A DNA stretch of 7,079 nucleotides from Desulfobacteraceae bacterium (GTDB lineage: Bacteria; Desulfobacterota; DSM-4660; Desulfatiglandales; Desulfatiglandaceae), in assembly GCA_030611815.1 (NCBI GenBank), contig JAUWPC010000177.1, forward strand, positions 1-7,079, read 5' to 3'. This document shows, one piece after another, positions 1-5,027 of the stretch. The notes below the pieces were generated by a model, which searched no databases, was not told where the DNA came from, and worked only from the letters and a program-made list of their open reading frames with translations. The translations under genes and the position numbers were made by a program. Position 1 is the stretch's first letter, and each line of letters starts with the position of its first letter.

Positions 1-677
1 GCCCTTGCCGTCTTAAGGATCATTTCCAGGCTGGCACGGCCGCTCGAAACCAGCACCTTGTCTTCTGAGGAAATTCCTCTAATAAGTGTAGATCCTATTA
101 CCTTGTCTAACGCGTTGTGGCGCCCCATATCTTCACAATGAAGGATCTGCTCCCCCTTGGAGTCAAAGAGGACCGCTGCGTGGGCGCCCCCTGTCCTTGT
201 GTAGAGGGGTTGGAACTCTTCCAGTGTGTTCGAGAGATCCTTTAGCATATCCATCGTAAACCGGTGGGCACTCTTTACTCGCTTCAATCCGTTCTTCATT
301 TGATTGTAGCTTTCAGTCCCGCAAATGCCGCAACTCGAATATGAGACCCTTTTCCCGCTTGCCGCTGAGGGAAGTGGCCCTTTGGAGACGATTTCTATGC
401 GGGCTTCAATGACCTCTTCTCCATCCTCTTTCCGGACATCAGAAACTTTGCAGTCCTTTATTTCTTGAAAATCCTTTATCAGGCCTTCCGTGAAAACAAA
501 ACCAATTACCAGTTCCCTGATCTTTTGGGGCGTAAACATGATAAGGGTATGTGGTTGACCATTGACTATGATTTGCAGGGGAGTTTCCACCGTAAGGTCG
601 GTCTTTTCCCTGGAGATTTTGCCCCCATCCATGGTAAAAGAGCGAAAAGTCAGATATGTCTTATGGTAGTCGTTCAT
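1..677 (-). CDS. fdhD: Formate dehydrogenase accessory sulfurtransferase FdhD (C-terminus cut by window edge)
   Basis: FdhD carries sulfur from the cysteine desulfurase IscS to the molybdenum/tungsten-bis-MGD cofactor of formate dehydrogenases; it is cytoplasmic. I translated the minus strand by hand from ATG at 677 and found 225 uninterrupted codons running off the left edge; E. coli FdhD is about 277 residues, so roughly the last 40-50 are missing. The sulfur-transfer loop is seen as SSCGICGTES with Cys116 and Cys119, matching the CxxC of the family. The hallmark HCEDMGRHNALDKVIG lies at residues 180-195, followed by SSGRASLEM (211-219). The start is supported by GGGAG about 6 nt upstream. 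Formate dehydrogenases are often selenoproteins, which fits the selenium use inferred further right. No partner gene is visible upstream; infA is divergent. A hairpin covers the ribosome-binding site (separate entry). Confidence 0.96.
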   Translation of the reverse strand, partial: MNDYHKTYLTFRSFTMDGGKISREKTDLTVETPLQIIVNGQPHTLIMFTPQKIRELVIGFVFTEGLIKDFQEIKDCKVSDVRKEDGEEVIEARIEIVSKGPLPSAASGKRVSYSSCGICGTESYNQMKNGLKRVKSAHRFTMDMLKDLSNTLEEFQPLYTRTGGAHAAVLFDSKGEQILHCEDMGRHNALDKVIGSTLIRGISSEDKVLVSSGRASLEMILKTAR

Positions 678-684
678 AGGTTCT

Positions 685-701
685 CCCGCACTATGTGCGG
701 G
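685..701 (-). promoter_or_regulatory. Perfect inverted repeat overlapping the fdhD ribosome-binding site
   Basis: CCCGCAC (685-691), a 3-nt loop (692-694) and GTGCGGG (695-701) form a perfect 7-bp GC-rich stem. On the minus-strand transcript the 3' arm supplies the GGG of the GGGAG Shine-Dalgarno, 7 nt before the fdhD ATG. Such a hairpin could lower or switch translation. The pairing is seen in the sequence; any regulatory role is inference, and a protein-binding operator is the alternative. Confidence 0.4.
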
Positions 702-764
702 GATTTTCGACAAGGTTGATGGTTTCGAAAAACTGAATAGCCGGAAAAAATTTCGCACATTTCA

Positions 765-822
765 TTGACATCAGGCTACAAAATGATATGGTTGTCAAAA
801 ATTTCAGGTTAGGCACTTTAAT
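765..822 (+). promoter_or_regulatory. Promoter region candidate for infA
   Basis: Two sigma-70-like candidates lie in the 244-bp gap between divergent fdhD and infA. The first is TTGACA (765-770), a 16-nt spacer and TATGGT (787-792). The second is TTGTCA (792-797), a 19-nt spacer and TTTAAT (817-822). The second has the 12-mer TTAGGCACTTTA (809-820) running into its -10, and the same 12-mer sits at the predicted promoter of the selenoprotein operon (6414-6425, minus). Either would give a leader of about 95-125 nt before infA. I could not choose between them, and the fdhD promoter was not located. Confidence 0.35.
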
Positions 823-921
823 TTAGGGATTGAGGGTTAGATTAAAGAAACTGCCTTCAATTCCTCAATTCGCATCTCCGATTTAGCCGGGTTAGGCTTT
901 ACATGCCGAGAAAGGAGCATT

Positions 922-1137
922 TTGAGTCGAAACGATTTAATTCAATTAGAAGGGGTAGTCGCCAAGGTCCTCGGCGGCGGCACCATGGAAATCCAGTGTG
1001 ACAATAATCTCACCATAAGGGGTGTGCTTTCCGGCAGGATGAAAAAGCACCGGATCAAGGTTATGGTTGGTGACCGGGTTCAGGTCAGCGTTTCCCCCTA
1101 CGATACGACCCATGGATTAATAACCTACCGTTTTTGA
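922..1137 (+). CDS. infA: Translation initiation factor IF-1 (TTG start)
   Basis: IF-1 binds the A site of the 30S subunit and helps IF-2 and IF-3 position initiator tRNA. The 71-residue product is a single S1/OB-fold domain, the normal size for the family. Family motifs are visible: IQLEGVVAKVL at the N-terminus, GVLSGRMKKHRIKVMVGDRV (residues 34-53) and SPYDTTHGLITYRF at the end. The start is TTG, supported by AAGGAG at 912-917 with a 4-nt gap; no in-frame ATG or GTG would keep the first beta strand. The C-terminus stops right at TYRF, slightly shorter than many homologues that carry one or two basic residues more. It stands alone rather than in a ribosomal-protein cluster and converges on mce with 17 bp between stop codons. 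Some genomes carry a second infA; whether this is the main copy cannot be told here. Confidence 0.95.
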   Translation: MSRNDLIQLEGVVAKVLGGGTMEIQCDNNLTIRGVLSGRMKKHRIKVMVGDRVQVSVSPYDTTHGLITYRF

Positions 1138-1175
1138 GATCCTGCGACTCTCTGTTAATCCCTTTCGCAGATCTC
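1136..1175. other. Imperfect hairpin at the convergent infA/mce gene ends
   Basis: GAGATCCTGCG (1136-1146) pairs with CGCAGATCTC (1166-1175) with one bulged C and a 19-nt loop. It covers the infA stop codon and the last codons of mce. It may slow or end transcription from both sides, but there is no T tract on either strand, so I do not call it an intrinsic terminator. Confidence 0.35.
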
Positions 1176-1559
1176 CACTAAGACACCGTTGGTTTCTTTT
1201 GGATGGATGAAGGCTATCCTTGCGCCCCCGGCCCCTTTTCGCGGCGCCTGATCGATAAGTCGAACCCCTTTTTCTTTCAGTTCCTCAAGGGCCTTATCTA
1301 TATCCTCCACGCGAAAGGCAATGTGCTGCACCCCCTCTCCCCGCGCGCTTATATATTTTGCAACCGGACCATCCGGTTCGGTGGACTCTAACAATTCCAC
1401 TTCGCTGTCTGTGATTGGAATAAATGCGACATTCACCTTCTGATCGGCCACGTTTTCGACATTTTCGATCTTGAGCCCCAGGATGTCCGTATAGAATTTG
1501 CCAGCCTGCTCAATCCCCTTAACAGCAATACCTATATGGTCAATATGCTTTACCTTCAT
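1155..1559 (-). CDS. mce: Methylmalonyl-CoA epimerase
   Basis: This enzyme interconverts (2R)- and (2S)-methylmalonyl-CoA and links propionyl-CoA carboxylation or succinyl-CoA decarboxylation to methylmalonyl-CoA mutase; it is cytoplasmic and metal dependent. The 134 residues form the usual two-module vicinal-oxygen-chelate fold. The metal-ligand positions are recognisable: His8 in HIDHIG, a Glu in VELLE (about residue 55), His79 in GVQHIAF and Glu129 in VLVEICE. The GPVAKYI and GARIAFIHP segments are typical of bacterial MCEs rather than of glyoxalase I. The start ATG has GAGG about 5 nt upstream. Mutase and carboxylase genes, often neighbours, are not in the window. In an anaerobe of this type it would serve propionate oxidation or the reverse route. 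A different VOC-family epimerase is the only serious alternative. Confidence 0.93.
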   Translation of the reverse strand: MKVKHIDHIGIAVKGIEQAGKFYTDILGLKIENVENVADQKVNVAFIPITDSEVELLESTEPDGPVAKYISARGEGVQHIAFRVEDIDKALEELKEKGVRLIDQAPRKGAGGARIAFIHPKETNGVLVEICERD

Positions 1560-1720
1560 AATTTCCTCTCTTTCCTCACCCCTTAATTGAAACGAGTTTC
1601 ATGATCCTCTGTTAAAAGCCCTTGCCTTTAGGGGTCTGGATGATTATTATATCCCGATTCTTTATTAAGAGAAAATATAAATTATATCATAACTTCCGTC
1701 TCAAATTCAAGCTTTTATCC

Positions 1721-1972
1721 ATGAAAAACAATCCTTTCAATTTCGCACCGCCGGTCGCCGCGAGGCCTGTGAAGCGCCGGGAAGATTTTGAAGAATTGGA
1801 GGCCACCGAACTTTACTGCTCTGAATGCGGCTGTGCTGTGCCGATCAACAAGTTCCTTCTCCTGGTCCTCCCAGATGGAGACAGGTATGAATACCGGTGT
1901 AGACAGTGCGGCGCTAAAGTGGGGGACAAGATCGATCGCCCCGGGCAGTTTTATGGTATCCTGAAAGGCTGA
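1721..1972 (+). CDS. Small zinc-ribbon protein of unknown function
   Basis: I do not recognise a named family. The 83-residue product has a charged N-terminal part (PVKRREDFEELEATE) followed by two CxxC knuckles, YCSECGC (Cys33, Cys36, with Cys38 adjacent) and YRCRQCG (Cys60, Cys63), 23 residues apart. This is the pattern of a single treble-clef or zinc-ribbon domain binding one Zn. No signal peptide is seen, so it is probably cytoplasmic. The start is uncertain: ATG 1721 fits the beginning of balanced, clearly coding sequence but lacks a clear Shine-Dalgarno. An in-frame ATG at 1640 has AGGGG 5 nt upstream and would add 27 very basic residues from AT-rich DNA that looks more like a promoter region. 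It is transcribed away from mce. Confidence 0.7.
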   Translation: MKNNPFNFAPPVAARPVKRREDFEELEATELYCSECGCAVPINKFLLLVLPDGDRYEYRCRQCGAKVGDKIDRPGQFYGILKG

Positions 1973-2124
1973 GGGGCTCGTATTGTGCACTTTTCCTGAG
2001 CACTTACGATTTAATACAGAGATCGTCAAATAGTTAAGTCCCGCCAGGCGGAATTGAGTTGGGGAAAAAGCATATTATATCAAAATCTTAAGGTTTCAAC
2101 CACATCGAACGTCCAATTCTTAGG
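1973..2124. other. Non-coding stretch with short GC palindrome
   Basis: No credible gene is seen between the zinc-ribbon gene and the MITE-like element. CCGCC-A-GGCGG (2041-2051) is a small REP-like palindrome. The preceding GTTAAGTCCCGCC (2033-2045) resembles the reverse complement of the leader repeats at 2288-2316 and 4981-5009, lacking their middle bases. No intrinsic terminator with a T tract follows the upstream gene. Confidence 0.4.
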
Positions 2125-2259
2125 TAGTGTCCGAACGAAAACTAGGATTTTTCGTTCAGATCAAGGAAGGCGATCAGGCACTCAGATGACTGAGTGCCTG
2201 ATGAGTCTGACGTCCCGCCGAGGCGGGAGGCGAAAAAGACAGTTTTCGTTCAGGCACTA
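2125..2259. mobile_element. MITE-like element, 135 bp, with 19-bp terminal inverted repeats
   Basis: The left end TAGTGTCCGAACGAAAACT (2125-2143) matches the inverted right end AGTTTTCGTTCAGGCACTA (2241-2259) at 17 of 19 positions, and similarity continues inward (GGATTTTTCG against GTCTTTTTCG). The centre holds a perfect 13-bp stem, ATCAGGCACTCAG (2173-2185), loop ATGA, CTGAGTGCCTGAT (2190-2202). A second hairpin is CCCGCC-GA-GGCGGG (2214-2227). The central stem reuses the AGGCACT of the terminal repeat. It has no coding capacity, so it would depend on a transposase elsewhere. A clear target-site duplication is not visible. It could instead be a large REP/BIME-type palindromic repeat or a structured RNA. 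A related single end lies at 4064-4082. Confidence 0.65.
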
Positions 2260-2287
2260 GGTAAACAGCACAAAAAAAGACAATAGA

Positions 2288-2316
2288 AGGCGGGATTTAA
2301 CCACTTAACGAGGCCT
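2288..2316 (+). repeat. 29-bp leader repeat, copy 1 (before the FlgO/FG-GAP gene)
   Basis: AGGCGGGA (2288-2295), four variable bases, and ACCACTTAACGAGGCCT (2300-2316) recur in the same orientation relative to the next gene at 5009-4981 on the minus strand, with 25 of 29 identical bases. In both places the repeat ends a few bases before an AAGGAG ribosome-binding site (here 2322-2327). It may be a shared 5'-leader regulatory element or just a dispersed intergenic repeat. Confidence 0.6.
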
Positions 2317-2331
2317 CAAATAAGGAGAGTC

Positions 2332-3927
2332 ATGAAAACAAGAGTAACCGTTTTGTCATTTATCCTCACTATTTCGTTCAGCCTCATTTTTGTCGGGGTT
2401 TCTTCACATGCGGACGAGTCCCCGAAGAAGATAGCTATCCTCCCGTTTACCATGAATGCTGATCGCGACCTTAGCTTTTTGCGGGAAGGCATAGTAGATA
2501 TGCTCAGCTCGAGATTGGCCTGGAAAGGGAAGGTGGAAGTAATAGAAGAGGAATCGGTTAATAAAGAGGTGGCCGCCGTCCCAGGCTCGCTGAACAAGAA
2601 AAAGGCGCTTATGATCGGCAAGGCATTAGGGGCTGATTACGTGATCTTAGGAAGCCTCACTGTCTTTGGAGATAGTGTAAGCATTGATGCAAAAATCTTA
2701 GATGTAGCCAAATCAGATGAATTAGTCACCGCCTTTGACCAGTCAAAGGGGATGGACGGGGTGATTCCTACAGTCAACCAGTTCGCTGAAGACATCAACG
2801 CAAAAATCATGGGTAAAGAGGTCTACAGACCGGGCCGTGTCTATGAAAGAGAGGAAAAGGAAGACGGCGCTCTTATTGCCGTGGGGGAAAGGGCAGGCAC
2901 CTCGGGACAGAAACCGTCATTTGTTCAGCGCTTTAAGCTGGAGATCAGGGGCCTCGATGTGGGGGATTTGGATGGGGACGGGAAGAATGAATTAGTTATT
3001 ATCGACAGAGATACTGTCTATGTTTACAAATGGCGTAAGAATAGGCTCTTTCAGTTCAAGGCAATTGAAAAAACCTGGGCATCGAATTATATCTATGTGA
3101 GCGTTGCCGATTTGGACGGCAATGGACGAGCCGAAATATATGTGAGCAACCTGAGCACAACCGTATCTTCCCTGGTTTTGGAATGGGATGGCGGCAAGTT
3201 CAAGGAAATTGCAAGCAGAGAGAGCTGGCTTTTCCGGGCTGTTGACCTGCCTGGAAAAGGGAAAATCCTTGTCGGGCAAAAGAGGGGTGTCGAGGGGGCC
3301 TACATAGGAGATGTACAGATCTTAGCTCGTAAGGGGAACGGGTTTGTTTCCACCGGCCCATTAAATCTTCCGCGGTATGGGAACGTGTTCAATTTCGTTC
3401 AGAACGACCTGACAGGTAAGGGGATAACATACACCACCATGTTAGGCCCTTATGAACATCTCCTTGTGTACGACCCCAAAGGGGAGCGGCTCTGGAAAAG
3501 CGGGGACTATTTTGGCGGGAGCCTGACCTTCATGGAAGATAAGGTTGCAAATATTAACCGCATGATTGATACGGGCGTGCGCATCTTTATACCATCGCCC
3601 ATCTTTCTGGTTGATATGAATGACGATGGAAAACAGGAGATAGTCGTCTGTAAGAACGAATCAAAAGTTGGTCGGATTTTCGGGGATGTACGCTGGTTCG
3701 GGAGCGGTAAGGTCCTGTTTATGGATTGGGACGGTACAGCCTTAACCTCCCAGTGGACCTCCCAGAAATTGTCGGGCACCGTGGTTGGTTATCAGATAGC
3801 TGACCTGGATAATGACGGTCTTAAGGAATTGGTAATTGCGTCTGTTACCAGTGAGAGCTATTTCGTGGGCTTGCCCAAAAGCAGACTTGTGTTGTATGAT
3901 CTTAACCTGAAGGCTTTAGATAAATAA
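2332..3927 (+). CDS. Exported FlgO/TolB-N-like protein with FG-GAP (VCBS) beta-propeller
   Basis: The exact function is unknown. Residues 1-27 are a Sec signal peptide ending in SSHA-D. Residues about 32-160 (KKIAILPF, then GKALGADYVILGSL near 96-109) resemble the FlgO/TolB-N/CsgG-type periplasmic alpha/beta domain. A linker follows, and from about residue 205 come FG-GAP-like repeats with calcium-binding loops: DLDGDGKNELVI (212-223), DLDGNGRAEIYV (260-271), DMNDDGKQEIVV (428-439) and DLDNDGLKELVI (491-502). Weaker units lie near 305 (DLPGKGK) and 359 (DLTGKGI), so a six- or seven-bladed propeller is likely. The start ATG has AAGGAG 4 nt upstream. The end is a tandem TAA-TGA stop. The protein probably sits in the periplasm or at the outer membrane and binds a partner or glycan. 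It faces the selenoprotein operon tail to tail and shares its leader repeat with the second gene of that operon. Confidence 0.85.
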   Translation: MKTRVTVLSFILTISFSLIFVGVSSHADESPKKIAILPFTMNADRDLSFLREGIVDMLSSRLAWKGKVEVIEEESVNKEVAAVPGSLNKKKALMIGKALGADYVILGSLTVFGDSVSIDAKILDVAKSDELVTAFDQSKGMDGVIPTVNQFAEDINAKIMGKEVYRPGRVYEREEKEDGALIAVGERAGTSGQKPSFVQRFKLEIRGLDVGDLDGDGKNELVIIDRDTVYVYKWRKNRLFQFKAIEKTWASNYIYVSVADLDGNGRAEIYVSNLSTTVSSLVLEWDGGKFKEIASRESWLFRAVDLPGKGKILVGQKRGVEGAYIGDVQILARKGNGFVSTGPLNLPRYGNVFNFVQNDLTGKGITYTTMLGPYEHLLVYDPKGERLWKSGDYFGGSLTFMEDKVANINRMIDTGVRIFIPSPIFLVDMNDDGKQEIVVCKNESKVGRIFGDVRWFGSGKVLFMDWDGTALTSQWTSQKLSGTVVGYQIADLDNDGLKELVIASVTSESYFVGLPKSRLVLYDLNLKALDK

Positions 3928-3933
3928 TGACAC

Positions 3934-3959
3934 CCATGTAAAAAGTCCTTTTTACATGG
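3934..3959. terminator. Perfect 12-bp hairpin after the FG-GAP gene
   Basis: CCATGTAAAAAG (3934-3945), TC, CTTTTTACATGG (3948-3959) is a perfect inverted repeat starting 6 nt after the TAA stop, between convergent genes. It probably ends or protects the upstream mRNA, and may act on both strands. It is AT-rich and lacks a trailing T run, so classical intrinsic termination is uncertain. Confidence 0.5.
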
Positions 3960-4063
3960 ATTTAGGAATTTAGGGATTCAGGAATTGCGAATTATTGTGA
4001 ATGGTTGGGCCTAAGGGCGTTGCTCCAAATCGTGAGGTTTTCGACTGTTTACCAGACCACCAA

Positions 4064-4082
4064 TAATGCCTGACCGAAAACT
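4064..4082. repeat. Solitary end related to the MITE-like element
   Basis: TAATGCCTGACCGAAAACT matches the inverted right end of the element at 2125-2259 (TAGTGCCTGAACGAAAACT) at 17 of 19 positions. No matching opposite end was found nearby, apart from GTTTTCG around 4037-4043. It looks like a decayed copy between the convergent genes. Confidence 0.35.
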
Positions 4083-4114
4083 CTGAAATACGATTCGAGT
4101 GTAGTCTGTCCTCG

Positions 4115-4963
4115 TTACCGCTTTTTGGTCTTTTTTATTTCCTTTTCAATGATGGACCCGATCGTCTTCAGGTCTCGATTGCTTATACGCCTTCCGTTTA
4201 CAAAAACCGCGGGGATGCCTCTCACGCCTATCTTGCTCCCCTCCTGATAATCCGCTTGGACCTTTGCCACGATTTCCGGATCTTTGCGGTCTTCTTGAAA
4301 TTGAGCCTCATTCAGATCCAATTTGCGGGCGATTTCATTGAGTTTCTTATCGCTGAGCTGCCTGTAATTCTTGAACAACTCATCGTGGAATTCCCAGAAT
4401 TTTCCCTGACGTTCGGCTGCAAGGGCCGCGGCAGCGGCCTTGGCGGCAAACTTGTGATTTTTTAAGGGATAATTCTTGAAAACGATTCTTACCGATTCAG
4501 GATATTTCTTGAGCACCTGCTCAAGTTTGGGCTCAAGCCTCACACAGTAGGGTCACTGGAAATCGCTGAAAACCGCTATAACCACCGGGGCATCCTGGCG
4601 ACCCCTGTATGGCGAGCCAGAGACGTTTATATCTACGATAAAGTCTATCGTAACGACCTGAACGGTCTTGTTTTTCCTGCTGGTTATGAAAAGCTGCTTT
4701 CCCCCCGGTCCAATCTTCATCTGATCAACGGGATATCCCACATCGATCTTATCCTCTAACTTCCCATCTTGAGAATATACAAAGATGCCGCTTTCTGTAA
4801 GGACAAATATATGTTTTCCATCGGGGGAAACCGCCACATCAAGTGGTGATTGATCCATCTGCAAGGTGTGCTCAAGACTCCATTCCACACCGGCAAAGGA
4901 ACCCGCTGCAGCCCCCACTATTATTAATAAGGCAGACAATAATCCAATACACTTTGGTCTCAT
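4115..4963 (-). CDS. Predicted selenoprotein: exported propeller-like/DsbA-like thioredoxin fusion (Sec137, UPYC)
   Basis: Two minus-strand ORFs lie in the same frame, separated only by TGA at 4555-4553. Read through, they give one 282-residue protein with FSDFQ-U-PYCVRLEP at residues 132-145. This is the DsbA/thioredoxin_4 active site CPYC with selenocysteine (137) for the nucleophilic Cys and Cys140 kept. The fold continues downstream, including a cis-proline in GVRGIPAVFVNG (Pro251). Residues 1-24 are a signal peptide (GLLSALLIIVGAAAG core). Residues about 35-110 carry two YncE/NHL-like blade motifs (DVAVSPDGKHIFVL, QMKIGPGGKQLFIT). The linker SGSPYRGRQDAPVVI is typical just before DsbA-like domains. 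The start ATG 4963 has AAGGAG with a 6-nt gap; an upstream in-frame ATG at 5038 is less likely because it would bury the signal peptide. The expected role is periplasmic thiol oxidation, isomerisation or peroxide-linked redox. A candidate SECIS follows the TGA. The alternative is a nonsense mutation. Confidence 0.88.
4508..4525 (-). promoter_or_regulatory. Candidate bacterial SECIS hairpin of the DsbA-like gene
   Basis: In the mRNA, CUUGAGC-AGGU-GCUCAAG is a perfect 7-bp stem with an AGGU loop. The loop begins 34 nt after the UGA, inside the 16-37 nt window used for bacterial SECIS models, and has a G among its first two loop bases. The GC-AGGU top resembles the apex of the E. coli fdhF SECIS (GC-AGGUCU-GC), where loop G and U bases contact SelB. 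A second CUUGAG at nt 19-24 could pair alternatively with the same 3' arm. Confidence 0.65.
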
Positions 4964-4980
4964 GTCATTCTCCTTTATAA

Positions 4981-5009
4981 AGGCCTCGTTAAGTGGTCGA
5001 GTCCCGCCT
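4981..5009 (-). repeat. 29-bp leader repeat, copy 2 (between the two selenoprotein genes)
   Basis: Reading the minus strand 5009 to 4981 gives AGGCGGGA, four variable bases, then ACCACTTAACGAGGCCT, 25 of 29 identical to 2288-2316. It lies in the 64-bp gap between the DUF1573 gene stop and the DsbA-like gene start, and ends 7 nt before the AAGGAG ribosome-binding site. A shorter match, AAGGCCTCGT, occurs at 6847-6856. Confidence 0.6.
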
Positions 5010-5027
5010 GAGGGATTGATCCGATCT

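Noticed and set aside
465..719. 84-residue plus-strand ORF
   Set aside because: It lies antisense to clear fdhD coding sequence and has no family features.
793..798. Minus-strand TTGACA as an fdhD promoter
   Set aside because: No acceptable -10 hexamer lies 15-19 nt downstream on that strand.
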